From JACVRX01 sp963819885 (GTDB lineage: Bacteria; Actinomycetota; Actinomycetes; Jiangellales; Jiangellaceae): DNA of 64,000 nt. Below, piece by piece: positions 45,992 through 55,006 of this stretch. Every line of letters begins with the position of its first letter. Position 1 is the stretch's first letter. The DNA is taken from positions 1 to 64,000 of the forward strand of contig CAWFXV010000020.1 of NCBI GenBank assembly GCA_963819885.1, given 5' to 3'. The notes beneath the pieces were generated by a model. It did not search any database and was not told the DNA's origin. It worked only from the letters and a program-made list of their open reading frames with translations. The translations under genes were made by a program, and so were the position numbers.

Positions 45992-47929
45992 TCAGCCGTG
46001 CTCGATCTCCTCGATCACGCGTGCGCCGAGAGTTCGCTCCAAGAGTTGGCGTTCGGACAGGCTCTCGGAGTCGTGGTTTCGGTCGTCTGGGCTGACCTCG
46101 TCGTCGCTGGACCGCCCGGGTGATGACGCGGCTGTCGGGGTCGGCTGGCGAATGGCCGCCCGAGCCGCCGTTGCCGGCCTTCCTTCCGGTGGTTTCGATG
46201 GCGCGGCTAACGCGTCCGGATGCGATGGCGGCTCGGCCCCGGCGGGGGCGCCCGTGGTGACCTCGGAGCTCGCCTGGACGGCCGGATCGACGATCGCCTC
46301 AACCCGCAGATCGACCCCAAGAACGTCGGCGATGGCTTCGCGGAGATTGGCCTGGAAGTCATCGCGGCGGACGAAGGTGTCGCGCAGGGACGCTTGGCGG
46401 AACCCCAGCGTCAGCACCCCGTCGGCAACATCGACGACCGCTGCTTGCTGGGAGATGAGGCTCCACGGGGTGCGCTTGATATCACGAAGGCGTACCAGTA
46501 CCTCAGGCCAGAGCCGCCGCAGGTCAGCCGTGCCGCCGGCCAGCACGCCGCTGGGCGCGGGGTCCCGCTCGGGGTGCTGGGGTGGTGGATGGGCGGTCTC
46601 CACCGGCGCCGATTCCGCGTCCGGGCCCGCCGCGGGCGCGGCGTCGGGTTCGGATGTCGGCTGGTGGTCGGCTGCCGCTGAGTCGGTCGGACCTGACGCA
46701 GAACGCGCTTCCAGGTCAACCGGCGGATCGGCCCCGCCGCTGGTTCCAGGCGCGACGGCGTCGTCGAGACCGAGCCGTCGCTCGAGGCGATCCAGCCTGG
46801 CCTGGATCGCGACGGCCGAGCCACCTGCCCCAGGCAGCAGCAGGCGGGCGCACACCAGCTCGAGCTGCAGGCGCGTCGGGGTCGCGCCTTTCATCGCGGT
46901 GATGCCCTCGTCGACGACGTCGGCCAATCGAACCAGGTCGGCTGGTCCGAACCGGCCGGCTTGCGCTGCCATCCGAGCTGCCTGGTCGTCCGGCGCCTCG
47001 ATGAGACCGCTCGATGCAGCGCTCGGCACCGTCCGCACGATCACCAGGTCGCGGAAGCGCTCCAACAGGTCGGTGAGAAAACGGCGAGGATCATGCCCGG
47101 AGTCCATAACCTTGTCGATAGCGGCGAAGACGCCCGCACCGTCGTCGGCGGCAATGGCCTCGACCACTTCATCGAGCAGGGTGGCGTCGGTGAACCCGAG
47201 CAGCGCGATCGCCAGGTCATAGGTGACTCCCTCCTCGCCGGCACCCGCGATGAGCTGGCCGAGAACCGACTGGGCATCGCGGGCCGAGCCCGCACCTGCG
47301 CGCGCGACCAGAGCCAGGGCAGTCGGTTCGATCGCCACCTTTTCCTGCCGGCAGATGTAGGCCAGGTTCTGCTGCAGGATCCGACCGGGAATCAACCGGA
47401 AAGGGTAGTGGTGGGTACGGGAGCGGATGGTGCTGAGGATCTTGTCCGGTGCCGTCGTCGCGAAGATGAACCTCAGATGCGGCGGCGGCTCCTCGATCAG
47501 CTTCAGCAACGCGTTGGCCGCACCCGGGCCGAGCTGATGCGCTTCGTCGATGATGTAGATCTTGAATCGAGACGAGATCGGCGTGAAGTGGGCCTTCTCC
47601 CGCAGGTCCCGCGCATCGTCAACGAGGCCGTGCGTGGCTGCGTCGAGTTCGACGACGTCGATGCTGCCCGGGCCGTTGGGGGCCAGCTCGCGGCAGGAGT
47701 CGCACACTCCGCACGGCTCCGGAGTAGGCCCCTGCTCGCAGTTGAGGGACCGGGCGAGGATGCGCGCGCTGGAGGTCTTGCCGCAGCCTCGGGGGCCAGA
47801 GAACAGGTACGCGTGATGCACGCGGTCGTTGGCGAGAGCCCGGGTCAACGGCCCGGTGACATGGTCCTGCCCCACCACGTCGGCGAACCGGCCGGGGCGG
47901 TAGGTGCGGTACAACGCAAGGGAGGACAC
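45992..47929 (-). CDS. dnaX: DNA polymerase III subunits gamma/tau
   Basis: 645 residues. AAA+ motifs are Walker A FSGPRGCGKTSSARILA, the zinc module NCEQGPTPEPCGVCDSC, Walker B IYIIDEAHQLG and the SRC-like GAGSARDAQSVL. A Pro/Ala-rich linker (residues about 395-450) leads to a C-terminal domain V and an acidic tail. It loads the sliding clamp. I see no classic slippery A-run and stem for a gamma frameshift. The start is GTG 47929. Confidence 0.96.
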   Translation of the reverse strand: MSSLALYRTYRPGRFADVVGQDHVTGPLTRALANDRVHHAYLFSGPRGCGKTSSARILARSLNCEQGPTPEPCGVCDSCRELAPNGPGSIDVVELDAATHGLVDDARDLREKAHFTPISSRFKIYIIDEAHQLGPGAANALLKLIEEPPPHLRFIFATTAPDKILSTIRSRTHHYPFRLIPGRILQQNLAYICRQEKVAIEPTALALVARAGAGSARDAQSVLGQLIAGAGEEGVTYDLAIALLGFTDATLLDEVVEAIAADDGAGVFAAIDKVMDSGHDPRRFLTDLLERFRDLVIVRTVPSAASSGLIEAPDDQAARMAAQAGRFGPADLVRLADVVDEGITAMKGATPTRLQLELVCARLLLPGAGGSAVAIQARLDRLERRLGLDDAVAPGTSGGADPPVDLEARSASGPTDSAAADHQPTSEPDAAPAAGPDAESAPVETAHPPPQHPERDPAPSGVLAGGTADLRRLWPEVLVRLRDIKRTPWSLISQQAAVVDVADGVLTLGFRQASLRDTFVRRDDFQANLREAIADVLGVDLRVEAIVDPAVQASSEVTTGAPAGAEPPSHPDALAAPSKPPEGRPATAARAAIRQPTPTAASSPGRSSDDEVSPDDRNHDSESLSERQLLERTLGARVIEEIEHG

Positions 47930-48010
47930 TCTTCGAACCCTAGCTTCGAGCTCCGACCGAAAGATGCTCGCACTCGGACTTGCTCGGACTCCTCGTCACT
48001 CCAACGAAAG

Positions 48011-48097
48011 GACCCCTCGCGCACCCGGTAGAGCCCACCTGCCCTTGCTGCCTTCCGGCCCTGGGGGATTGAGCGGGATGCCGCCGCACGAGGGGTC
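48011..48097 (-). ncRNA. ffs: Signal recognition particle RNA (4.5S-type)
   Basis: Read on the minus strand: the universal SRP tetraloop domain GGCCGGAAGGCAGCAAGG is present, with symmetric bulges, and the ends GACCCCTCGTGCG and CGCGAGGGGTC pair to close the hairpin. The location next to dnaX is the usual one in actinobacteria. The exact ends may extend a few bases. Confidence 0.9.
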
Positions 48098-48192
48098 GGC
48101 TGCCCAGTGTACGGCGCACGGCGCCAGGCGGGCATGCCCCAGCCTGATCACGGACTTCGGCTGGTCGGCCGTGCTCGGTTACCCTCGGCGGC

Positions 48193-48277
48193 GGAGGATT
48201 CGCCTAGTGGCCTAGGGCGCACGCTTGGAAAGCGTGTTGGGGGCAACCCCTCGCGGGTTCGAATCCCGCATCCTCCG
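48193..48277 (+). tRNA. tRNA-Ser (anticodon GGA)
   Basis: Acceptor GGAGGAT/ATCCTCC, anticodon arm CACGCTTGGAAAGCGTG with anticodon GGA, a long variable arm (TTGGGGGCAACCCCTC) as expected for serine, and T arm GCGGGTTCGAATCCCGC. No CCA is encoded. Confidence 0.95.
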
Positions 48278-48351
48278 CTTACTAGACGATCGACCGGATG
48301 CTCAGCCCTGTCGGCGGCAACCCGGGACCGATCGCCCGGGAGGTGCATCCG

Positions 48352-48813
48352 ATGGGGCATCCAGAAGACGACGACGGACTGCCCGGCCTCTGGATCTGCC
48401 CGCGCTGCGGAGCCAGGTTGGTGAGCCGGAATCTATGGCACTCCTGCGGGACGTTTACCCTCGACGGCTTGTTTGCCAAGTCTGAGCCAGCCGTGTTAGG
48501 TCTGGCCCGGAAGTACGTCGCCCTACTGCACACTCTCGGCGACGTCCAGGTGATTCCGCAGAAGACACGACTCGTCTGTGTTGCCCGGGTTCGGTTCGCC
48601 GGGCTCGAGCCGCGTAAGGAGGGCTTTCTGGCGAATTTCGCGCTGCATCGATGGCTGGACAGCCCACGGATTGTCAAGACAGCAGATTATGGCCCGCGAT
48701 GGCGGGCGCACTACGTTCTCGTTCGGGCTGACACCGACCTGAACGAAGAGCTGAGAGCGTGGCTGCAGGAGTCGCACGACATCGTCGGGGTGCAACCTGA
48801 CCTGCGCCGCTAG
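48352..48813 (+). CDS. DUF5655 family protein with N-terminal zinc-ribbon-like motif
   Basis: 153 residues from ATG 48352, with GGGAGG upstream. WICPRCGARLVSRNLWHSCG carries CxxC and a third Cys. The DUF5655 core follows: QVIPQKTRLVCVARVRFAG, KEGFLANFALHRWLDSPRI and HYVLVRADTDLNEELRAWL. The function is unknown; the fold resembles other DNA-modification-associated DUF5655 domains. It follows tRNA-Ser by 75 bases. Confidence 0.8.
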   Translation: MGHPEDDDGLPGLWICPRCGARLVSRNLWHSCGTFTLDGLFAKSEPAVLGLARKYVALLHTLGDVQVIPQKTRLVCVARVRFAGLEPRKEGFLANFALHRWLDSPRIVKTADYGPRWRAHYVLVRADTDLNEELRAWLQESHDIVGVQPDLRR

Positions 48814-48917
48814 TCTTTGCTGCTCGGCCTACCCGCTCCCCGGGCGGCTCATGCTGCAAGCGGGCGATCAGACCTCTTGATCTACGCCAAGCCCGCGGCG
48901 ATCGACGCCAGGGGACC

Positions 48918-48999
48918 CACCACCAGGCGAACTCGTACATCACCAGGCGGTAAGCCTCGTGATCTACCGGCAAGGGTGGGTGAACGTGTTCATTCCGGA
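48918..48999. repeat. Dispersed intergenic dyad repeat, copy B
   Basis: Related to 22891-22975: ACCAGGC, CTCGTACATCACCAGGC, GCCTCGTGAT and GGTGAACGTGTTCAT occur in the same order and spacing (A has GGTACGTCACGAGGC and GGTGAACGTGGTCAT). It lies in the gap between two convergent genes. Confidence 0.5.
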
Positions 49000-49022
49000 A
49001 GGGCGGAGGACCGGCGGAGAGG

Positions 49023-50708
49023 TCAGCGGCGACGGCGGGTGCCGAACATGCCGCGGGTGATCTCGCGGGCCAACGCTGTACCGGCCGAGCGGAGGAAGCC
49101 CTCGACGGCCTTCGAGCCGAGCACCTGCTCGACGACGCCACCGCTGGCGGTTGAGGCATCCGCCTTGCGGGACCGCGACTTCCGTGCCGGCGGCTCGGGG
49201 GGAGGCGGCGGCGGCACGGTCGGTGTCCCGGTGCCGAGGATCTCCTGTTCGAGCCGCTCGGCCTCGGTCATGCCGGACGGCGGTGCCTGCGCGACCGTCT
49301 CGGCAGGCGCGCCGACCGGGGCCGGCGACGGGGCCAGCGGAGCACCCGGGCCGGCGGCGATGTCACCGGTCAGCTTCTCGTACGCGGACTCCCGGTCCAA
49401 CGCCTCGTTATAGAGCGCCGCAAGCGGCGACGCAGCGACGATCCCGTCGAGCACTGTCTGCGCCGACGGCGCCATCAGCGACTGTGGAGCCGGCAACATC
49501 GCATATGCGACCGGCGTCGGAGCGCCTTTCTCCGACATCACCGTGATGACGGCCTCGCCGATCCCGACGGTGGTGAGCAGCTCCTCGAGGTCGTACGGGG
49601 AGGTCGGGAACGTCCGGACTGTGGCCTTGAGCGCCGCAGCGTCGTCAGGGGTGAACGCCCGCAGCTGGTGCTGGATCCGGCTGCCCAGCTGAGCCAGCAC
49701 ATCTTCATGGACGTCCTTTGGTGTCTGGGTGACGAAGAAGACGCCGACACCCTTTGAGCGGATCAGCCGGACGGTCTGGATCAGCGCGTCCCGGAATCCA
49801 CGCGACGCATCCTTGAACAGCAGATGCGCCTCGTCGAAGAAGAAGACCAACTTCGGCTTGTCCAGATCACCGGCCTCGGGCAGCGCCTCGAACAGCTCGG
49901 CGAGCAGCCACATCAGAAACGTCGAGAACAGGACCGGCCGGTCCTGAACCCCCGGTAGCTCGAGCAGCGTGATCATGCCGCGGCCGTCGGGGGTGTTGCG
50001 CATCAGTTGCGACACGTCGAACTCTGGCTCCCCGAAGAACGTGTCGCCGCCGGACTCGGCGAAATTGATCAGCGACCGAAGAATGACGCCAGCGGTGGGC
50101 TTCGCCAGCGCACCAAGCTCCGCCAAGTCGGCCTTGCCCGCATCGGAGGTCAGGTGCTGGATGACGGCCCGCAGGTCTTTGAGGTCGAGCAGCGGCAAGC
50201 CGGCCTTGTCGGCGTAGTGGAAGACCAGGCCAAGGGAGCTCTCCTGGGTGTCGTTGAGCTGGAGCACCTTCGATAACAGGGTCGGCCCGAACGAGGTCAC
50301 GGTCGCCCGTACCGGCACGCCGGACCCGGTGTCGCCGAGGCGAAGCAGCTCGACCGGAAATGCGGTTGGTACCCACTGCTGGCCGATACCTTCTGCCCGG
50401 GCCGTGATCTTCTCGCCGGGAGCCCCCGGCGACGCCAGGCCGGAGAGGTCTCCCTTGACGTCAGCCGCGAACACCGGCACGCCCGCCGTGGACAGCTGTT
50501 CCGCCATCAGCTGCAGGGTCTTGGTCTTGCCAGTTCCGGTGGCGCCGGCCACGAGTCCATGCCGGTTGAGCATCGCGAGCGGCACGCGCACTTTGACATC
50601 GGGCCGGGGCACTTTGTCGACGACCAGGGCGCCGAGTTCGACACATGGACCGTCGAAGGCGTAGCCCTCGCGAACAGCCGTTTCGATGTCGGACTTCGCT
50701 GTCGCCAT
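49023..50708 (-). CDS. HerA-like ATPase / DUF853 helicase
   Basis: 561 residues from ATG 50708, which has GGGAG 8 bases upstream; ATG 50732 lacks an RBS. Walker A GLVAGATGTGKTKTLQ, FAADVKGDLSGLASPG, Walker B LVFFFDEAHLLFKDAS and sensor FFVTQTPKDVHEDVLAQLGSR (split here for length) mark the HerA/FtsK class (DUF853). The Pro-rich C-terminal linker leads to a basic end FGTRRRR. Its role in vivo is not known. Confidence 0.88.
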   Translation of the reverse strand: MATAKSDIETAVREGYAFDGPCVELGALVVDKVPRPDVKVRVPLAMLNRHGLVAGATGTGKTKTLQLMAEQLSTAGVPVFAADVKGDLSGLASPGAPGEKITARAEGIGQQWVPTAFPVELLRLGDTGSGVPVRATVTSFGPTLLSKVLQLNDTQESSLGLVFHYADKAGLPLLDLKDLRAVIQHLTSDAGKADLAELGALAKPTAGVILRSLINFAESGGDTFFGEPEFDVSQLMRNTPDGRGMITLLELPGVQDRPVLFSTFLMWLLAELFEALPEAGDLDKPKLVFFFDEAHLLFKDASRGFRDALIQTVRLIRSKGVGVFFVTQTPKDVHEDVLAQLGSRIQHQLRAFTPDDAAALKATVRTFPTSPYDLEELLTTVGIGEAVITVMSEKGAPTPVAYAMLPAPQSLMAPSAQTVLDGIVAASPLAALYNEALDRESAYEKLTGDIAAGPGAPLAPSPAPVGAPAETVAQAPPSGMTEAERLEQEILGTGTPTVPPPPPPEPPARKSRSRKADASTASGGVVEQVLGSKAVEGFLRSAGTALAREITRGMFGTRRRR

Positions 50709-50764
50709 TGCGGGCTCCCATGCTGCCGTCATACCCGGAGGGAGCCTATCCACGGGGATCTAGA

Positions 50765-51103
50765 ATGCGAGGGGTGATCTTCAAGCGGGTCGGGGAGGGA
50801 CGCCCGTACCCCGACCACGACACCACCTTCAAGGCGTGGTCAGACTTGCCGCCACGGCAAGTGCGCCTGGACGAGCTCGTCACGACGAAGCGGACTCTGG
50901 ACCTCGACGCGCTGCTCGCCGAGGACTCGACGTTCTACGGCGACCTGTTCGCCCACGTCGTCGAATGGCAGGGCGAGTTGTACCTCGAAGACGGCTTGCA
51001 CCGGGCCTTGCGCGCCGCCCTACAACAGCGGCCGGTGATCCACGCGCGGGTGCTGGTGCTTGGCGGCGATTCGGAGTCGGCGGGACTAGGCTCGCCAGAC
51101 TAG
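50765..51103 (+). CDS. Conserved actinobacterial small protein (VapB-antitoxin-like annotation)
   Basis: 112 residues from ATG 50765 (RGVIFKRVGEGRPYPDHDTT). LDALLAEDSTFYGDLFAHVV, EWQGELYLEDGLHRALRAAL and QQRPVIHARVLVL are conserved in many actinobacteria. It is often called a type II antitoxin, but no toxin gene is adjacent. The Pro-rich start and HRALRAALQ region suggest a nucleic-acid-linked role; that is inference. Next is a LytR_C-domain gene. Confidence 0.7.
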   Translation: MRGVIFKRVGEGRPYPDHDTTFKAWSDLPPRQVRLDELVTTKRTLDLDALLAEDSTFYGDLFAHVVEWQGELYLEDGLHRALRAALQQRPVIHARVLVLGGDSESAGLGSPD

Positions 51104-51138
51104 GAACTGTGGCGCTCAGCGCCTGATCGGAAGGCTCG

Positions 51139-51693
51139 GTGGCCGTGTCGCGCGATCTCGGCGCCCAGACCCGCCACCCGGCCGATCGGCGTCATCAGCG
51201 GACCGCCATCACCATGCTCGTGCTCGCAGCCTTCGTCGCGTTCGCCGGATGGTTTGCCTGGAACACCATCACCAACCCCGGGTCCGACACCACGGCTGAC
51301 GACCCGACCGGGGCGACCACCTGCATTCCCGCCGTTCCGCCGGACGCGCCGGCACCAGGCGACATCTCGCTCAACGTCTACAACGCCACTGATCGCAACG
51401 GTCTCGCGTCCAGCGCGGCTCGCGAGATGCGCACGCGAGGGTTCGCGATCCTCGACGTCGCGAACGACCCGTTGAACAAGCCAGTCACCGGAACTGCTGA
51501 AGTCCGCGCCGGAGCCGGCAGCGAGTCCGCCGCCAGTGTCGTGATCGCACAGGTGCCCGGCGCGGTCTTCGTGCTCGACACCCGCACTGACGGCACCGTC
51601 GACCTGGTGGTCGGCGAGGCGTTCGAAGCACTTGCACCCGCTGGCGTGCCCCCCACGGCGGTCACGTCTGGCGCACCGCTGCCCGCTTGTTAG
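51139..51693 (+). CDS. LytR_C-domain membrane protein
   Basis: 184 residues: a basic N-terminus, one membrane span (ITMLVLAAFVAFAGWFAWN), then an extracytoplasmic LytR_C domain with SLNVYNATDRNGLASSAARE, GFAILDVANDPLN and VLDTRTDGTVDLVVGEAFEA. LytR_C domains accompany cell-wall ligases; this free-standing form has no established role. The start is GTG 51139 with GGAAGG 4 bases before; GTG 51145 is an alternative. Confidence 0.82.
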   Translation: MAVSRDLGAQTRHPADRRHQRTAITMLVLAAFVAFAGWFAWNTITNPGSDTTADDPTGATTCIPAVPPDAPAPGDISLNVYNATDRNGLASSAAREMRTRGFAILDVANDPLNKPVTGTAEVRAGAGSESAASVVIAQVPGAVFVLDTRTDGTVDLVVGEAFEALAPAGVPPTAVTSGAPLPAC

Positions 51694-51734
51694 GTCCGTC
51701 AACGCCGTAACGGCCTGCTGGCCGGCGGGAGCTT

Positions 51735-52142
51735 TCAAGAATCAGGAGGCGTAGGACGAGCGGATGCTGAGCGTGGCACCAGTTCGATCGTCGCCGACCG
51801 CGCCTGCGGGGTTACGACGGAGCCGACGATGCTTGCGGCGTAACGGCGGTACTTGCTGCGGTACGCCGCGTCGATCTCGGCATTGATGTGGTGGTCGGCA
51901 TCCACGAAGGTGACATCCTTGTCGACGCCGCCCGCCCGGATGTGGCCTTCGTGGCGCACCTGGGTGCCACGGAACCAGGGGCCGGCTGACCCCTTCACGG
52001 ATCGGACGTACAGGCTGTCACCATGGCGGACAACCCACATGGTCACCGGGTTTCGCAGCGTTCCGTCGCGTCGCCGTGACGCGAGCTGTAGCTCTTCTGC
52101 TGCCCCGATCTTGGTGAGCTCGTCGCTCGTCCACCCGGTCAT
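51735..52142 (-). CDS. DUF2255 protein
   Basis: 135 residues from ATG 52142 (TGWTSDELTKIGAAEELQLA). LRNPVTMWVVRHGDSLYVRS and GPWFRGTQVRHEGHIRAGG define DUF2255, a flavin-reductase-like small domain of unknown role. The C-terminal tail is hydrophilic and probably unstructured. It converges with the LytR_C gene. Confidence 0.85.
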   Translation of the reverse strand: MTGWTSDELTKIGAAEELQLASRRRDGTLRNPVTMWVVRHGDSLYVRSVKGSAGPWFRGTQVRHEGHIRAGGVDKDVTFVDADHHINAEIDAAYRSKYRRYAASIVGSVVTPQARSATIELVPRSASARPTPPDS

Positions 52143-52246
52143 CGGCGGGCCTCCCTCGGCTGGAGTTTGTCGGTCAGGTATTCAATGGCATCAACAACGA
52201 AGCTGGGCATGAAGCCCACATCGACCCTGCAGCACGGGAGTACAGC

Positions 52247-52354
52247 ATGCGAGGAGCCATACTTCATGCCCCGGGCGATGTGCGCTGTGAGGAGCGTCCA
52301 GATCCGGTGATCACCGAGCCGACCGACGCCATCGTCCGCACCATCGCCGCCTGC
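52247..52354 (+). pseudogene. 5' fragment of a zinc-dependent alcohol dehydrogenase
   Basis: ATG 52247 with GGGAG 7 bases upstream starts RGAILHAPGDVRCEERPDP, then ITEPTDAIVRTIAAC: the first 36 residues of the glutathione-independent formaldehyde/alcohol dehydrogenase group. After this the sequence is unrelated, and the stop of the antiporter gene begins at 52378. The catalytic zinc site is missing, so this is a truncated relic. Confidence 0.7.
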
Positions 52355-52377
52355 CTCTTGAACGGTCACGGTCGGCG

Positions 52378-53940
52378 TCACTTCCGGGTGAAACCTGATG
52401 GCCAAAAGCGCCGTAGCCGACGCCGAAGCGGGATGTCGTCGCTGACCGGCCGTCCTCGCTCACCGAACCAGCCGGCGAGCCGGCCACTGCGGCTCACAGC
52501 CCGGATTCGGCGTTCCGTCGCGTCACGCAACCTGCGAGGCGCGACGACCAGCAGCTCGTCGCCGTGCTGAATTCTGGTCGTGGCAGCGGGCACGAAGCTC
52601 TTGTCCTTGCGGATGACGAGTGCGACAGCGACGTTGGGGGGCAGCCGGAGCTCACCTATTTCCACACCGTGCAGCTGCGACCGGGCAGGTACCCGAACCT
52701 GGATCAAATCGGCGTGCAAGCGGTCCAGCGGCGCTGATTCCACGTCGGCATCGCTCGCCACCGCATCTCCGCCAACGCCAAGGAATCGGGCCAGCCACGG
52801 CAGCGGCGGTGCTTGGAGCAACGTGAACACCACGGCCACGATGAATACGACCGCGAACAGCCATGCGGCGTCCTCGGCCCCATCCGCCAGCGGGATGGTG
52901 GCAAGCACGACCGGAATCGCCCCTCGGAGACCGGCCCACGACAGGAATATCCGCTCCTGAATGGCGAGGGCGAACGGCATCGTCGCCACGAACACGGAAA
53001 TGGGGCGGGCGAACAGGGTGAGCACGAGTCCGGCGACGATCGCGGGGACGAACGCATCCGGCATGTTCGACGGCGAGGACAGCAGGCCGAGCATGACGAA
53101 CAGGCCGATCTGCGAGACCCAGGCCAAGCCCTCGGCAAACGACCGGGTCGCGGCCCGGTGCGGGAGCGCCGAGTTGCCCAGGACCAGCGCGGCGACGTAG
53201 ACCGCCGCAAACCCGCTGGCATGGGCAACGGCCCCCGCCGCATAGGCCAGTACGGCCAACGTCATGACCAGCAACGGATAGAGACCGACGGAGGGCAACG
53301 CCACCCGGCGTACGACAGCGGCGCCCAACCAGCCGACCGCCAGCCCGATCGCGGTACCGGCGGCGAGCTCGTACCCGATGATCAGCGCGACTGCGCCGAC
53401 TCCCTCCTCGGCGACCTGGCCCGCGCTGACCAGCGAGACCAGAACGACGGTCGGGGCATCGTTGAGCCCCGACTCCGCTTCCAGCGCGCCGGACAGTCGA
53501 GGCGCCAGCGGCACTCGACGCAGGGTCGAGAACACGGCGGCGGCGTCAGTAGGAGCAAACACGGCGCCCAGCAGCACGGCGAGGGTCCAGTCCAAGCCGA
53601 GCAGGTAATGCCCGACCAGCGCCATGATCGTCGTGCTTATCGCCACCCCGATCGTGGCGAGGGAGAGCCCGACCGGAAATGACGACCGCACTTCCTCCCA
53701 CCGGGTGCTCAGCCCACCTTCGGCCAGGATGACCACCAACGCGGCGAACGCCAGCACTTGCGCGAGCTCGGCGTCCTCGAACGGCACCCCGAGACCCGCC
53801 TCACCGATTGCGACGCCGATGAGCAGATAGATCACCAGGCTGGGCAGGCCCAGCCGGATGCTGAACCTGATTGCGACGACGGCGGCTACGAGGACCAGCG
53901 CGCCGACGAGCAGGAAGACGTTGAGCGAGTCGACATCCAC
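52378..53940 (-). CDS. Potassium/proton antiporter (CPA1, CvrA/NhaP2-like)
   Basis: 520 residues: about twelve hydrophobic segments with family motifs GLPSLVIYLLIGVAIGEAGL, GAVFAPTDAAAVFSTLRRVP, ALEAESGLNDAPTVVLVSLV (the ND of the ion site) and SWAGLRGAIPVVLATIPLA, then a cytoplasmic TrkA-C domain (IQVRVPARSQLHGVEIGELR). It exchanges K+ or Na+ for protons. The start is GTG 53940. It has overwritten the adjoining dehydrogenase relic. Confidence 0.9.
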   Translation of the reverse strand: MDVDSLNVFLLVGALVLVAAVVAIRFSIRLGLPSLVIYLLIGVAIGEAGLGVPFEDAELAQVLAFAALVVILAEGGLSTRWEEVRSSFPVGLSLATIGVAISTTIMALVGHYLLGLDWTLAVLLGAVFAPTDAAAVFSTLRRVPLAPRLSGALEAESGLNDAPTVVLVSLVSAGQVAEEGVGAVALIIGYELAAGTAIGLAVGWLGAAVVRRVALPSVGLYPLLVMTLAVLAYAAGAVAHASGFAAVYVAALVLGNSALPHRAATRSFAEGLAWVSQIGLFVMLGLLSSPSNMPDAFVPAIVAGLVLTLFARPISVFVATMPFALAIQERIFLSWAGLRGAIPVVLATIPLADGAEDAAWLFAVVFIVAVVFTLLQAPPLPWLARFLGVGGDAVASDADVESAPLDRLHADLIQVRVPARSQLHGVEIGELRLPPNVAVALVIRKDKSFVPAATTRIQHGDELLVVAPRRLRDATERRIRAVSRSGRLAGWFGERGRPVSDDIPLRRRLRRFWPSGFTRK

Positions 53941-54253
53941 GCTCGCCCCTTCCGGTCGCGGGGAGGCGACGAGCCTAGCCGCCGATCACCAACGTCCCCC
54001 ACGCCCGCGAACGACTTCAATGATCAAGATCGCGGCAAGACGCGATCTGGAGCCGGGTAGCGCGGATCTGGCCATCGACGTGCGGGTCCGGTGACGCACC
54101 TTCCTGGGGTGGCGCCGGTGGCGGTGCCGGTGCGACACGCCGAAAGCCCGAGTGGCGCAGCTTTCCCTCACTCCGTGCATCTAGTCGGCACACTGTTCAC
54201 TCTAATCACACAAGTCACATCGATCACTCGGTCAACATCAGGCAGGAGTCAGC
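53941..54253. other. Divergent promoter region
   Basis: 313 bases between the antiporter and the CofE-like gene. It contains a perfect hairpin AGATCGCG-GCAAGA-CGCGATCT at 54027-54048 and the phased TCAC repeats at 54197-54227. A-T content rises near 54190-54240, as expected for a promoter. Confidence 0.4.
54197..54227. promoter_or_regulatory. Four TCAC direct repeats in exact 9-bp phase
   Basis: TCAC occurs at 54197, 54206, 54215 and 54224, each 9 bases apart, ending 27 bases before ATG 54254. Regular spacing suggests an operator for a multimeric regulator or a curved promoter element. Confidence 0.4.
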
Positions 54254-55006
54254 ATGAGCATCGACGCTTCGGCCGTCCGGCACACCGAGGACCGCGTTGG
54301 CGCCTGGAGCCGCGTGCGCGTGAACGAGAGGGACTATCTGCGACTTCCTCTGCGCACCCGTTGGCTGACCACAGCCGACGAGCTCGTCCTGTCGCTGAAG
54401 GAGAGCCTCGGGTTGGCTCAACTCGGCGACACGGTCGCCGTGAGCGAAAAGGTGGTCGTGTTGCTCACCGGCAGGGCGCTCGACATCGAGACGATGCAGC
54501 CGGGCTGGCTGGCTCGCCGGCTGGCAGGTCACGTCCGCTGCCGCACCGATTCCAAGGGGCTGTCGGTCCCCGAGAAGATGGAGTACGTCGTCCGCACCAT
54601 TGGCTCCAGACGAGTGGTCACCGCGGCCATCGCCGGTGCCGTGACCCGGCCGTTGGGAATGCGAGGAACGTTCTATCGGCTGGCCGGATCGGTCGCGCGG
54701 GATATCGACGGCGGGCGCCCACCATATGAGCATCTGCTGTTCCCGCCGTTGGATACGTCGGTCGCGCAGCAGATCTGCTTGGACCTGGAGCGAGCGCTGG
54801 GTATCGGGGTCAGCATCGTCGACCTCAACGACTTCGGCGGTTCGATCCGGGCGGTCTCCGACAAGTCACTTCCCGCGGCCACCCTCGCCGCAGTTCTCAA
54901 CGACAACCCGATGGGTCAGCGCCTGCGGAGTACCCCATTCGTCATCGTCCGAGCGGCCGATTCTCACCCAGCTGTTCGCGTGCCGATGCAGGTCAACGCC
55001 GCCTGA
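54254..55006 (+). CDS. CofE-like (F420-0:gamma-glutamyl ligase domain) protein
   Basis: 250 residues from ATG 54254, with AGGAG 6 bases upstream. The fold of F420 gamma-glutamyl ligase is suggested by QLGDTVAVSEKVVVLLTGRA (CofE: GDVLVVTQKIVSK-like), VTAAIAGAVTRPLGMRGTFY, IVDLNDFGGSIRAVSD and TPFVIVRA. No CofC, CofD or FbiC gene lies nearby. Function outside F420 biosynthesis is likely for this branch. Its last 14 bases overlap the convergent MurJ-like gene. Confidence 0.7.
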   Translation: MSIDASAVRHTEDRVGAWSRVRVNERDYLRLPLRTRWLTTADELVLSLKESLGLAQLGDTVAVSEKVVVLLTGRALDIETMQPGWLARRLAGHVRCRTDSKGLSVPEKMEYVVRTIGSRRVVTAAIAGAVTRPLGMRGTFYRLAGSVARDIDGGRPPYEHLLFPPLDTSVAQQICLDLERALGIGVSIVDLNDFGGSIRAVSDKSLPAATLAAVLNDNPMGQRLRSTPFVIVRAADSHPAVRVPMQVNAA

